A stretch of 53,544 nt of DNA from Chlorobiaceae bacterium (GTDB taxonomy: Bacteria; Bacteroidota; Chlorobiia; Chlorobiales; Chlorobiaceae), in assembly GCA_013334755.1 (NCBI GenBank), contig JAAXWX010000009.1:1-53544 (forward strand). The letters run 5' to 3'. Positions 27,056 to 36,385 of the stretch are shown here, in pieces. The first letter of the stretch is position 1. Each line of letters starts with the position of its first letter. A program made the position numbers and the translations under genes. The notes below the pieces were generated by a model. That model saw only the letters and a list, made by a program, of their open reading frames with translations. It did no database searches and was not told the DNA's origin.

Positions 27056-29254
27056 ATGTTAGCCCAGATAGAGAAGGATCATTACAATAAACTCCACGAG
27101 ATACTTCTGCTTTCCCGCAAGAATCTCAAAAATTTTGATGAATCACTGATTCAGCGTGCTTTTTTTATGTGCTACCGGGCACATGAAGGCGAAAAAAGGG
27201 CTTCAGGTGAACCGTTTTTCTACCATCCTGTCGAAGTTGCAACCATTCTGCTCAACGAACTTCCCCTTGATGGTGTCTCTGTAGCGGCAGCGCTTCTGCA
27301 TGATGTTATTGAAGACAGCGGCTATACTTATGAAGATATTGTTGCTGAACTTGGTGTTGAAGTTGCTGAAATTGTTGAGGGGCTCACCAAGATTTCCGGC
27401 ATCATGATTAACCGGGAAACTACCCAGGCGGAAGGTTTTCGCAAGATGCTGCTCTCGATGGTCAAGGATATCAGGGTTATTCTCATCAAGTTCTGCGACC
27501 GGCTGCACAACATGAGAACACTTGAATCGCTTCCCGAACACCGGCGCTTGAAGATAGCTCTTGAAACAAGGGATATATATGCGCCACTTGCGCACCGGTT
27601 CGGTCTTGGGAAAATGAAGGTTGAATTCGAAAACCTTGCCCTCAAATTCATTGATCCGGAGATGTACGATTTTCTTCAGCAGAAAATCCGCATGAGCAGG
27701 GGGAACCGGGTCAACTATCTGAACAAAATGATTGTCCCGATAAAGGCCGATCTTGAACAGCAGGAGTTCAAGGTGGAAGTACAGGGTCGGGCAAAGCATC
27801 TGTTTTCGATTTATAACAAGATGCGTAACAAGAACAAGAGCTTTGAGGATATTCACGATCTTTATGGTATCAGGGTGATTGTTGATACGGAACGTATAGC
27901 CGACTGTTTTTCAGTGTATGGTTTTATTACACAGAAATATCCTCCTGTACCACAGTACTTTAAAGACTATATCTCGGTACCAAAGCATAACGGATACCAG
28001 TCCCTGCATTCAGCGATTATCGGCCCGAAAGGCCATATGGTGGAACTGCAGATTCGCACGAAGCGCATGCATGAGTTTGCCGAACTCGGTGTTGCAGCCC
28101 ATTGGAGATACAAGGAAAAAATATCAAGGGATGATGTCAACATTGATTCATTTCTTCGCTGGGCCAGAGAGCTGATCAAGGATGCCGATTCGGCATCTTC
28201 TTTTATGGAGGGGTTCAAGCTTAATCTCTACCATGATGAGATCTATGTTTTTACTCCGAAAGGGGATATGAAAACCATGCCGGCTGGTGCCACGCCGATC
28301 GATTTTGCATATGCCATCCATACTGAGATCGGCAATGGCTGTATCGGAGCCAAGGTGAACGGCAAGATTGTTCGTCTGAATGCGCAGCTTAAATCCGGTG
28401 ACCGGGTAGAAATTATTACATCGAAAAACCAGAAGCCGAAATCTGACTGGCTCAAAGTAGTTGTAACGCAGCGGGCAAAGCTGAAAATACGATCCGCCAT
28501 CAATGAGGATCGGCGTTTGCAGATCGAGAAAGGACGGGGTATGTGGGAGAAGATGGTTGCCGGCACCAAAAAGCTTTTGTCGGATAGTGAGATCATCCAG
28601 CAGGTTAAGCGGTATGGTCTTAAAACCCCGGCTGATTTCTTCAGCGCCCTTGCCAGCCAGCAGATCAACGGTGAAGAGGTAATTGAGCGGGCTACCAGTT
28701 CCCGTAAGGATGAATCTGCAGTCAAAACCTTCAGCGATGAAGTGAGGGAGGTTGAGGATTATCTGCAAATAGCCCGGCAGGATCAGGATCAGCAGGGCTT
28801 ACCTTCAAAAAAAGATGATGTTGTAATTGCCGGTATGAGCAATATCGCCTATGCTTATGCGAACTGTTGTCAGCCTGTTCCCGGCGATGATGTGATCGGT
28901 TTTGTTACCGCAGATGGTGTCAAGATTCACCGCAAGAACTGTGTCAATGTCAGTAACGAGAATTTGCTGAAGAGTGAGCGAATAGTTTCGGTATCGTGGA
29001 ACCGGAAAGTCGAGACTGATTTTCTTGCCGGCATCAAGATTGTCGGTGAAGACCGTTTGGGTATCATGAATCAGCTCACGACTGTTATCTCCAAATTCGA
29101 CACCAATATCCGCACTATTTCATTGAACGCTCATGACGGGATGTTTGTCGGCACCATGATGATTTATGTTCGCAATGCAGAAAAGCTGAATACTCTTATG
29201 GACAAGCTGAAAAAAGTGCAGGGAATTTTTACAGTTGAACGGCTTATAAGCTGA
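27056..29254 (+). CDS. relA: RelA/SpoT-type bifunctional (p)ppGpp synthetase/hydrolase
   Basis: This 732-residue stringent-response enzyme has, in order, an HD hydrolase domain with AALLHDVIED (near 83-92), the synthetase domain (about 230-345, with YISVPKHNGYQSLH and LQIRT), a TGS domain (VFTPKGDMKTMPAGATPIDFAY split here as VFTPKGD and GATPIDFAY), a helical and zinc-finger-like segment with CCQPVPGD, and a C-terminal ACT domain. The intact HD motif suggests it can hydrolyse as well as synthesise (p)ppGpp. No second Rel gene is seen in the window. The ribosome-binding site is weak. Confidence 0.95.
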   Translation: MLAQIEKDHYNKLHEILLLSRKNLKNFDESLIQRAFFMCYRAHEGEKRASGEPFFYHPVEVATILLNELPLDGVSVAAALLHDVIEDSGYTYEDIVAELGVEVAEIVEGLTKISGIMINRETTQAEGFRKMLLSMVKDIRVILIKFCDRLHNMRTLESLPEHRRLKIALETRDIYAPLAHRFGLGKMKVEFENLALKFIDPEMYDFLQQKIRMSRGNRVNYLNKMIVPIKADLEQQEFKVEVQGRAKHLFSIYNKMRNKNKSFEDIHDLYGIRVIVDTERIADCFSVYGFITQKYPPVPQYFKDYISVPKHNGYQSLHSAIIGPKGHMVELQIRTKRMHEFAELGVAAHWRYKEKISRDDVNIDSFLRWARELIKDADSASSFMEGFKLNLYHDEIYVFTPKGDMKTMPAGATPIDFAYAIHTEIGNGCIGAKVNGKIVRLNAQLKSGDRVEIITSKNQKPKSDWLKVVVTQRAKLKIRSAINEDRRLQIEKGRGMWEKMVAGTKKLLSDSEIIQQVKRYGLKTPADFFSALASQQINGEEVIERATSSRKDESAVKTFSDEVREVEDYLQIARQDQDQQGLPSKKDDVVIAGMSNIAYAYANCCQPVPGDDVIGFVTADGVKIHRKNCVNVSNENLLKSERIVSVSWNRKVETDFLAGIKIVGEDRLGIMNQLTTVISKFDTNIRTISLNAHDGMFVGTMMIYVRNAEKLNTLMDKLKKVQGIFTVERLIS

Positions 29255-29309
29255 ACACTCCCCAGGGAAGCCATAGTATAATTTTTTAACCAACAGGAAG
29301 GAGAGAGAT

Positions 29310-29897
29310 ATGAAGACGGTAATGGTGAGACTTATTGCAATTTTTCTTTTTTTCAGCACCCTTTCCGGGTGTGGATATAACAGCATTCAGCAGAATGAAG
29401 AAGCAGTCAACAGCTCATGGGGGAATCTTGAGTCCCAGTTGCAGCGAAGGGCTGATCTTGTTCCGAATCTTGTTGCAACAGTAAAAGGCGCGGCAAACTT
29501 TGAAAAAGAGACACTGACAGCGGTAGTGGAGGCAAGAGCAAAAGCAACCGCCATTCAGCTTTCGCCTGAAATGCTCAGCGATCCTGCGGCTATGGCAAAA
29601 TTTGGTAATGCTCAGGGAGAGCTTTCTTCAACCCTTTCGCGCCTGCTTATTACGGTTGAGCGTTATCCTGAACTGAAAGCCAACCAGAATTTCCGTGATC
29701 TTCAGAATCAGCTTGAGGGTACTGAGAACCGTATCAGCGTTGCCCGTCAGCGCTATAACGAGGCGGTACAGATTTTCAACTTCTCAATAAGGAAGTTTCC
29801 AAACTCTCTTACCAACAGTATTCTGTTGAAACTGAAAGCCAAGGAGTACTTCAAGGCTGATGCTGCTGCCAAGGCGGTGCCTGCGGTTAAATTCTGA
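29310..29897 (+). CDS. lemA: LemA family lipoprotein
   Basis: LemA proteins are membrane-anchored four-helix coiled-coil proteins of unsettled function. The 195-residue protein begins with a signal ending in the lipobox LSGC (Cys21), unlike the transmembrane anchor of many LemA members. The conserved core includes [26 protein letters not shown] and LENxxV-type helices ending in RRYNEAV-like [12 protein letters not shown]. An AAGGAGAGAG site precedes the ATG. It is followed directly by two TPM-domain genes, a combination common in Bacteroidetes/Chlorobi. Confidence 0.93.
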   Translation: MKTVMVRLIAIFLFFSTLSGCGYNSIQQNEEAVNSSWGNLESQLQRRADLVPNLVATVKGAANFEKETLTAVVEARAKATAIQLSPEMLSDPAAMAKFGNAQGELSSTLSRLLITVERYPELKANQNFRDLQNQLEGTENRISVARQRYNEAVQIFNFSIRKFPNSLTNSILLKLKAKEYFKADAAAKAVPAVKF

Positions 29898-29911
29898 AGG
29901 TGAAATTTTTT

Positions 29912-30661
29912 ATGAGTGAACTGAAGAGATCCTGTTCTGGGGCTGCCCTTTTTTTACTGTTTACACTGCTGCAGCTTATGCCGCTCAGCACTCTCAGGGC
30001 TATTGAAGTTCCGGCGCTTTCAGGGCGGGTCAACGATTATGGTGCCATGATATCGGCTCCGGTGAAGGCTGAGCTTGAGGCAAAGCTTCAGCAGTTTGAA
30101 GCTGCTGAATCAACGCAGATAGTCATTTTGACGGTTCCATCGCTGAAAGGTGATCCGGTCGAAGATTTTTCGATACGGGTCGCCGAAGCGTGGAAAATAG
30201 GCCACAAAGGATCCGATAACGGAGCGCTGCTTATTGTTGCAAGGGATGAGCACAAGGTGCGCATTGAAGTAGGTTATGGTTTGGAAGGCAGGCTGACCGA
30301 TCTTCTTGCCGGTCGGATTATCAATGACGAGATTGTGCCTCTCTTCAAGGCTGGCCAGTTCGATGCCGGATTTGTCAGAGGGGTTGATGCCATTATTGCG
30401 GCTGTTCATGGAGAGTACAAGGCAAAGCCTCAGACAGAACGAAAAGGAGATCAGCCCTCCATTGCTCTGCTTGTCATTATTTTACTTGTGATCTATTTTA
30501 TCAGTCAGATTTTCCGTGGTCATAGAGGTGGTGGCCCGATGGCTCATGGCGGTCTGGGAGGGGGGTTCTATGGCGGCGGGGGAAGCTTCGGCGGTGGTGG
30601 AGGTGGCTTCAGCGGCGGCGGTGGAGGTTTCGGAGGTGGCGGAGCGTCAGGGGACTGGTAG
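29912..30661 (+). CDS. TPM-domain protein with glycine-rich tail (YgcG-like)
   Basis: This 249-residue secreted-then-anchored protein has a signal peptide (about 1-33), a TPM domain (35-160; VNDYGAMIS, STQIVILTVPSLKG, NGALLIVARDEHKVRIEVGYGLEG), one transmembrane helix (LLVIILLVIYFISQIF) and a tail almost entirely of glycine ending GASGDW. TPM domains have been linked to photosystem II repair in plants and acid phosphatase activity; the bacterial role is not established. I use the ATG at 29912, with GAAGG upstream, rather than GTG at 29900. Confidence 0.9.
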   Translation: MSELKRSCSGAALFLLFTLLQLMPLSTLRAIEVPALSGRVNDYGAMISAPVKAELEAKLQQFEAAESTQIVILTVPSLKGDPVEDFSIRVAEAWKIGHKGSDNGALLIVARDEHKVRIEVGYGLEGRLTDLLAGRIINDEIVPLFKAGQFDAGFVRGVDAIIAAVHGEYKAKPQTERKGDQPSIALLVIILLVIYFISQIFRGHRGGGPMAHGGLGGGFYGGGGSFGGGGGGFSGGGGGFGGGGASGDW

Positions 30662-30687
30662 ATGCACAGAAAACGAAAGGTCGATTT

Positions 30688-31329
30688 ATGAAAGATCCGG
30701 CAGAAAAATTTCTCACAGAGACGGAACGGCTCAAGATTGAAGAGCGTATTGCGGATGCGGAAAAGCGCACATCCGGAGAGATTGTTGTCATGGTGGTTCC
30801 ATCAAGCTACCATTATCCTCTTGCAAGCATGCTGGGCAGTTCGTTGCTGGCTGTTCTTGTTGGAATTGCGGCAGCACTTGTTTTTGGCAAGGATAATATG
30901 TGGTTTTTTCTTGAAGTTTTTGGCATATCGTTCATGCTGCTTCATCAGTTGATAAAACGTGTCAATGTTCTCAAGCGTTTTTTTGTGACAGCATCCGACA
31001 TGAAGGAAGAGGTTGAGGAGGCTGCCATTCATTCTTTTTATCACAAGGATATCAATCAGACTGCAGATCATACCGGTATTCTCATTTATATTTCATTGTT
31101 TGAACATAAAGTCCGAGTGATTGCCGATAAAGGCATTAGCGCGAAAGTTGACAAGGCTGTCTGGCAGGAGATCGTAAATGTCATTGTCCTCGGTATGCGA
31201 GCAAAAGAACATGCCAAAGCACTTGCCGCAGCCATTGACCGGTGTGGCGATATACTTTCCAGCCATTTCCCCCTGAATTCCGAAGATCGCAATGAACTTG
31301 GTAATGAGATTATTATTGGACGGGGTTAA
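30688..31329 (+). CDS. TPM-domain membrane protein
   Basis: A 213-residue protein with the second TPM domain of this cluster. An N-terminal helix and strand (RTSGEIVVMVV) are followed by two transmembrane segments (SMLGSSLLAVLVGIAAALVF; FFLEVFGISFMLLHQLI), inserted before the rest of the domain (TGILIYISLFEHKVRVIADKGIS). The insertion of helices within the TPM fold distinguishes it from the preceding gene. It sits 26 bases after that gene and probably forms one complex with it and LemA. Confidence 0.85.
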   Translation: MKDPAEKFLTETERLKIEERIADAEKRTSGEIVVMVVPSSYHYPLASMLGSSLLAVLVGIAAALVFGKDNMWFFLEVFGISFMLLHQLIKRVNVLKRFFVTASDMKEEVEEAAIHSFYHKDINQTADHTGILIYISLFEHKVRVIADKGISAKVDKAVWQEIVNVIVLGMRAKEHAKALAAAIDRCGDILSSHFPLNSEDRNELGNEIIIGRG

Positions 31330-31507
31330 AACAAGCTCGTCATACTTTTTAATCAGCCAGCTATCCCTTCAGATCAGTTTTGTTCTGTTCGGATAAAAAA
31401 CAGAAATATCAGTGTACTGGAAAAAGTGCTTTGATTTCCCTGTTTAAATGTTTTTTTACAGTCAGTTGTAACTCCGCTCAATAATTTTAAGTGTAGAGAG
31501 AGTCGTT

Positions 31508-32605
31508 ATGAAAAAAACAGCATTGTATACCTGGCATGAACAGGCAGGAGCTAAAATTATCGATTTCGGAGGCTACCTGATGCCTGTCCAGTACAGGGGA
31601 ATCATTGCCGAGCATAATGCTGTCCGGAATGCGGCCGGACTTTTTGATGTTTCGCATATGGGTAACTTTTATGTCAAGGGCCCAAAGGCAAAGGAGTTTC
31701 TCCAGTACATGACAACCAACGACCTTGACAGGGCGGGAGATGGTCAGGCGCAGTACAACCTTATGCTTTATCCTCATGGTGGCATTGTTGATGATCTGAT
31801 TATCTACCGTATTGACAGCGAAACTTTTTTTCTGATTGTTAATGCGAGCAACGCCCTGAAGGATTTTGAGTGGCTGCAGCAGCATCTTACGGCTTTTGAA
31901 GGGGTTGAGCTTGAGGACCATACCGACAGGTTATCACTGATTGCCCTTCAGGGTCCACTTGCTCTGACTATTCTTGCCACTGTTTTTCCATCGCTGGATG
32001 TTGAGGCACTCGGTTCATTCCAGTTCTGTAAAGTCCTGTTTCAGGGCTCTGAAGTGATCATAGCACGAACCGGTTATACCGGCGAAAAGGGAGTGGAGAT
32101 CTGTTTGCTTAATGAGATGGCGTTACCGTTATGGGAAGCTTTGTTTGAAGCGGGGAAAGAGAGTGGTATTCAGCCTATTGGACTTGGCGCACGCGATACA
32201 CTTCGCCTTGAGATGGGGTATTCGCTCTATGGTCATGAGATTGATCAGGATACCAATCCGCTTGAGGCACGACTGAAATGGGTAGTAAAAATGGGTAAAG
32301 GGCATTTTATCGGCAAGGAGGCTTGCCAGCAGGTTGAACTTAATTTGAAGCGGGGAGTTGCCGGTTTCAGTCTTGATGGCCGTGTTCTTCCGCGTCAGCA
32401 TTTCAAGGTTTATAACACTGACCGGCAGGAGATTGGCTGGGTGTGCAGCGGAACTCTTTCGCCGACCCTTCAGGAACCGGTTGGTACCTGTAATGTGGTA
32501 CGGGAGTATCTCATGCCGGGGACTCCCATTATGGTTGAGGTTCGCGGGAACTTCCATACCGGTGTGATCAGGAGCCTGCCGTTTGTTACAACGTCCTTAG
32601 GCTGA
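31508..32605 (+). CDS. gcvT: Glycine cleavage system T protein (aminomethyltransferase)
   Basis: GcvT moves the methylene group from the aminomethyl-lipoyl H protein to tetrahydrofolate, releasing ammonia. The 365-residue protein has the N-terminal [26 protein letters not shown], the folate-binding [12 protein letters not shown] near residue 190, and [21 protein letters not shown] split here as [11 protein letters not shown] and GYSLYGHEI. Length is normal. gcvH and gcvP are not adjacent. It is separated by 178 bases from the TPM cluster and by 32 from ftsK. Confidence 0.95.
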   Translation: MKKTALYTWHEQAGAKIIDFGGYLMPVQYRGIIAEHNAVRNAAGLFDVSHMGNFYVKGPKAKEFLQYMTTNDLDRAGDGQAQYNLMLYPHGGIVDDLIIYRIDSETFFLIVNASNALKDFEWLQQHLTAFEGVELEDHTDRLSLIALQGPLALTILATVFPSLDVEALGSFQFCKVLFQGSEVIIARTGYTGEKGVEICLLNEMALPLWEALFEAGKESGIQPIGLGARDTLRLEMGYSLYGHEIDQDTNPLEARLKWVVKMGKGHFIGKEACQQVELNLKRGVAGFSLDGRVLPRQHFKVYNTDRQEIGWVCSGTLSPTLQEPVGTCNVVREYLMPGTPIMVEVRGNFHTGVIRSLPFVTTSLG

Positions 32606-32637
32606 AAGAAACAAGATATCACAGGAGTGACTGCAGG

Positions 32638-35064
32638 GTGAGAATGAAAAAAAACAGTAAAGGTGCCAAGGAAAGTCCAATGGATATGGCGTCGCTGAAA
32701 AAAGAGATAACGGGCATTGTGCTGATGCTGCTCGCTCTCTTTTTAATCGGGGCTCTTCTAAGTTTTCATCCGGATGACGAGGCTGGTCTCGGGGCGCTTG
32801 CATGGCACGATATCTTCAGCAAGGCTGCCAGAAACGTGTCAGAAAGCATCCACAATCCATTCGGGCTATTCGGAGCAAGGCTTGCCGCCTTTTTTATCCG
32901 TTCATTTCTTGGTTATTCGGTAATTATTCCGCTGATCTCCATTTTTTTCTGGGGCTGGTCGCTCTTTCGGGATAAAAGCCTTAAACCAGCCATACTGTTT
33001 TCTCTTTACACACTCTTCATTTCACTTGATATTGCAACCATCTTCGGTCTTACCTCGGCTCCTTTCAGTGATGTTATGGCTGGCGCAGTTGGACGGATGC
33101 TTGCAGAGTTTCTTTCCATAGTGATTGGTTTTACAGCAGCATCTGTTCTTCTTGGTGTCATTGCTGTGGTTTTGTCCATTTATATGGGACGGAATTTTTT
33201 TGCAGGTGGTACGCGATTAGTTATGGCTTTTATTAAAAAGAGCAGCAATTCGTTGGCCGTGTTCAGGGCAAATCGTGCGGAGAAGCGAAAAAAAAAAGAT
33301 GAACTTCGGAAGCTGAAAGAGCATAAGAGAGAAAAGAAAAGGGATCTACTGAAAAAAGATGAGACAAGACTGGACCCGTTTGGATCCGGAACATTAGTTA
33401 CGCCTGTTGCACCGGGTCAGCATGAGCTTTTTCAGCAAGAAAATTCTCTCGCAGAGCCATTTTCTGATGAGATCCGGCCATTGGTACAGCAGCCGGAGAA
33501 GTCTGGAGAACCTGAAATGATCATTCACCAGGCAGTACGTGAAAAGGAGGCTGACCTTGACGAGCGCCGTCTGAAAGTTCAGACCAAGGATCGCGAGCCA
33601 TACCGTTTTCCGTCGATTGATCTCCTGGAAAAAGTCCCAGATGATGATGATCATATCGATGAGCACCATCTGGCCGAAAGCAAGCGTAAACTGCTTGAGA
33701 AACTCAAAATCTACAAGATAGAGGTGAAGAGAATTTCAACCACGGTCGGTCCCCGTGTTACTCTCTTTGAGCTGGAGCTTGAGCCGGACGTCAAGGTCAG
33801 TCGGGTCAAGTCTCTGGAAAATGATCTTGCCATGGCGCTGTCGGCAAGAGGTATCCGGATCATTGCCCCTATTCCGGGAAAGAATGCTGTCGGTGTTGAG
33901 ATTCCCAATGGCAAGCCAAAAACAGTCTGGCTTCGTTCGGTGCTGCAGGTTGAAAAATTCAAAAACAGTACGATGATGCTGCCGATTGTTCTCGGTAAAA
34001 CCATCGCGAATGAGGTTTATATTGCTGATCTGGCTACGATGCCGCATCTGTTGATTGCCGGTGCGACTGGAGCAGGAAAGTCGGTATGTATCAATGTCAT
34101 TATCTCCAGTCTGCTTTATGCCTGCAGTCCCGACAAGGTCAAATTTGTGCTGATTGATCCAAAAAGGGTTGAGCTCTTTCAGTACCAGCATTTGAAAAAC
34201 CATTTTCTTATGCGTTTTCCCGGTATCGATGAGCAGATTATAACTGATCCACAGAAGGCGGTTTATGCGTTGAAGTGCGTTGTCAAAGAGATGGAAATCC
34301 GATATGAAACTCTTGAAAAAGCAGGTGTTCGCAATATCGGGGATCATAACCGTCGTATTCCTGAAGAGGCGCTGCCCTATATTGTCGTAGTTATTGATGA
34401 ACTTGCCGATCTCATGATTACGGCCGGTCGGGATGTTGAAGAGCCTATCATCAGGATAGCACAGCTTGCACGAGCAGTTGGTATTCACCTTATTGTGGCG
34501 ACTCAGCGGCCTTCGGTCGATGTCATTACCGGTATTATCAAGGCGAACTTTCCTGCAAGGATTGCTTTCCAGGTGGCAAGCAGGGTTGATTCGCGTACCA
34601 TTCTTGATGGTTCCGGTGCTGAACAGCTTCTCGGAAACGGCGATATGCTCTATCAACCATCTAATCAGCCGAAATCCATGAGAATTCAGGGGCCTTATGT
34701 CTCTTCGGGTGAGGTTGAAGAGATTACCTCTTTTATAGGATCGCAGCACGCCTTGAAGAATATGTATGTGCTTCCTTCTCCCGATCTACAGAAGGGGAAT
34801 GGGGGCCAGTCGTCGGGATACCAGGAAAAAGATGGTATGGACAGTATGTTTGAGGAAGCCGCAAGGCTTGTGGTGACACATCAGCAAGCCAGTGTTTCGC
34901 TGCTGCAACGACGACTTCGACTTGGATTCAGTCGTGCAGGCCGGGTTATGGACCAGCTTGAATTCAGCGGTATTGTCAGTGAGGCTGATGGAAGCAGAGC
35001 AAGGGAAGTCCTCATTAACAATGAAGACTCCCTGGAACTTTTATTGAGAAATCTCGACAGATAA
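32638..35064 (+). CDS. ftsK: DNA translocase FtsK/SpoIIIE
   Basis: FtsK pumps chromosomal DNA across the division septum and helps resolve dimers. The 808-residue protein has an N-terminal membrane domain of about four helices (30-185), a highly charged linker (about 200-340), the alpha/beta motor with Walker A GATGAGKSVCIN and Walker B VVVIDELADLM, and a C-terminal gamma winged-helix domain (SVSLLQRRLRLGFSRAGRVM) that reads orientation sequences. The start could be GTG 32638 (AGGAG ten bases upstream) or ATG 32644; the difference is two residues. Confidence 0.96.
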   Translation: MRMKKNSKGAKESPMDMASLKKEITGIVLMLLALFLIGALLSFHPDDEAGLGALAWHDIFSKAARNVSESIHNPFGLFGARLAAFFIRSFLGYSVIIPLISIFFWGWSLFRDKSLKPAILFSLYTLFISLDIATIFGLTSAPFSDVMAGAVGRMLAEFLSIVIGFTAASVLLGVIAVVLSIYMGRNFFAGGTRLVMAFIKKSSNSLAVFRANRAEKRKKKDELRKLKEHKREKKRDLLKKDETRLDPFGSGTLVTPVAPGQHELFQQENSLAEPFSDEIRPLVQQPEKSGEPEMIIHQAVREKEADLDERRLKVQTKDREPYRFPSIDLLEKVPDDDDHIDEHHLAESKRKLLEKLKIYKIEVKRISTTVGPRVTLFELELEPDVKVSRVKSLENDLAMALSARGIRIIAPIPGKNAVGVEIPNGKPKTVWLRSVLQVEKFKNSTMMLPIVLGKTIANEVYIADLATMPHLLIAGATGAGKSVCINVIISSLLYACSPDKVKFVLIDPKRVELFQYQHLKNHFLMRFPGIDEQIITDPQKAVYALKCVVKEMEIRYETLEKAGVRNIGDHNRRIPEEALPYIVVVIDELADLMITAGRDVEEPIIRIAQLARAVGIHLIVATQRPSVDVITGIIKANFPARIAFQVASRVDSRTILDGSGAEQLLGNGDMLYQPSNQPKSMRIQGPYVSSGEVEEITSFIGSQHALKNMYVLPSPDLQKGNGGQSSGYQEKDGMDSMFEEAARLVVTHQQASVSLLQRRLRLGFSRAGRVMDQLEFSGIVSEADGSRAREVLINNEDSLELLLRNLDR

Positions 35065-35070
35065 GCTGTT

Positions 35071-35331
35071 TTATACTGATTCTACACGTACAATTTCCGG
35101 AATTGCTTTTTTGATTGCCTGTTCGACACCGGCACGCAAGGTAAGCGTACTCATTGGGCATGAACCGCACGCGCCAAGCAGTTTTACATCAACGGTCATA
35201 TCTTTGGTGATGCCGACAAGCTGGCAATCCCCGCCGTCTACCTGAAGATAAGGGCGGACTGTTTCAAGTGCTGTAATAACCCTGTCGTAGAGTGCATCGC
35301 TGTTCGGCAGATAATCCTTGCTGGAGCTCAT
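35071..35331 (-). CDS. NifU C-terminal (Nfu) domain iron-sulfur carrier
   Basis: An 86-residue Nfu-type protein that binds and delivers [4Fe-4S] clusters through the CxxC in GACGSCPMS (near residues 53-61). The preceding VRPYLQVDGGDCQLVGI is also typical. It is the last gene of a minus-strand group with mrp and der, and stands six bases from the convergent ftsK stop. Pairing with Mrp fits a joint Fe-S maturation role. Confidence 0.92.
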   Translation of the reverse strand: MSSSKDYLPNSDALYDRVITALETVRPYLQVDGGDCQLVGITKDMTVDVKLLGACGSCPMSTLTLRAGVEQAIKKAIPEIVRVESV

Positions 35332-35425
35332 GGTATAATTGGTTTACAATGATTGAAAATAATTGTTGCTTCGTCATGCACAGAATTTAATATCAAACCT
35401 CTTGCTGAAAAAAACAATATGAAAT

Positions 35426-36322
35426 TTATGATTGTTTTTCTTCAGCCGCTGCAGTCGTTATGGAAATCCTGCGGACAACTTCCATTGCGGCCTGATTGAT
35501 GGCTCTTGATGTTGCTGAATCCGGATGGCTGAGCATATAGGGGGTTCCGTTATCTCCGCTTTCACGTACAGCACGGTCGATCGGGATGGAGCCGAGAAAG
35601 GCAAGTCCCTGGGTCCGTGCAAATATTTCTCCCCCGTGGTGCCCGAAAATATAGTCTTTTGTCCCGTCTGGAAGTTCATAATAGCTCATGTTTTCTACCA
35701 GACCGAGAATGGGAACATGAACTTTGCGGAACATGCTGACGGCTTTCGAGACATCAGCAATGGCAACATCCTGCGGAGTTGTAACTATAATAGCTCCAGT
35801 TAATGGAATAGTCTGGGCAATGGTGATCTGGATATCACCGGTACCGGGTGGAAGATCGAAAATCAGGTAATCGAGCTCATCCCACTCCACTTCACTGATA
35901 AACTGTTTAATAGCGCTCGACACCATCGGACCCCGCCAGATGACTGCGGTATCGATTTCGATCAGAAAGCCGATCGACATAAGTTTGACGCCCCATTTTT
36001 CCAGCGGAACAAGATTTTTTCCCGCCACTTCTGGTTTGGCGTTGATAAGTCCAAACATGGTTGGAATACTCGGGCCGTAAAGGTCGGCATCAATCAGGCC
36101 CACTTTTAAGCCGGTTTTGGCCAGAGCGATGGCAAGGTTTACGGCAAAGGTCGATTTTCCGACGCCACCTTTTCCTGACGCTACCGCAATGATATTTTTT
36201 ACCTGTTGCAATGGACGGTCATGATTGCATTGATGATGACCACAGGACGCATGTGCTGATTCATGATTACCTTGATGATGGCTGCAGGAAGAATTCGCTG
36301 ATTCATCATGTACTGTAGACAT
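35426..36322 (-). CDS. mrp: Mrp/ApbC family P-loop Fe-S carrier ATPase, His/Cys-rich N-terminus
   Basis: Mrp/ApbC/Nbp35-type proteins carry Fe-S clusters to target enzymes. The 298-residue protein has the deviant Walker A SGKGGVGKST near residue 49, LIDADLYGPSIP and the DLPPGTGD Walker B-like loop. Two things are unusual. The N-terminus has no MIP18 domain but two copies of a 14-residue His/Cys motif (residues 7-34). The CPxC pair that normally follows ENMSY is missing; the sequence reads ENMSYYELPDGTKDYIFG. It lies between der and nfu on the minus strand. Confidence 0.92.
   Translation of the reverse strand: MSTVHDESANSSCSHHQGNHESAHASCGHHQCNHDRPLQQVKNIIAVASGKGGVGKSTFAVNLAIALAKTGLKVGLIDADLYGPSIPTMFGLINAKPEVAGKNLVPLEKWGVKLMSIGFLIEIDTAVIWRGPMVSSAIKQFISEVEWDELDYLIFDLPPGTGDIQITIAQTIPLTGAIIVTTPQDVAIADVSKAVSMFRKVHVPILGLVENMSYYELPDGTKDYIFGHHGGEIFARTQGLAFLGSIPIDRAVRESGDNGTPYMLSHPDSATSRAINQAAMEVVRRISITTAAAEEKQS
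36221..36304 (-). repeat. Tandem 42-bp repeat encoding a His/Cys metal-binding motif
   Basis: Two adjacent copies encode ESANSSCSHHQGNH and ESAHASCGHHQCNH within the N-terminus of Mrp. They share most bases, including CATCATCA and AATCATGA. The 28 residues hold eleven His/Cys residues, so they probably bind metal. Confidence 0.85.
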
Positions 36323-36385
36323 AGAGTTTTATCGTTAAAAATTTGCAAAAAAATAGAAATGATATGGTTGAGTCTGTCAACGCGA

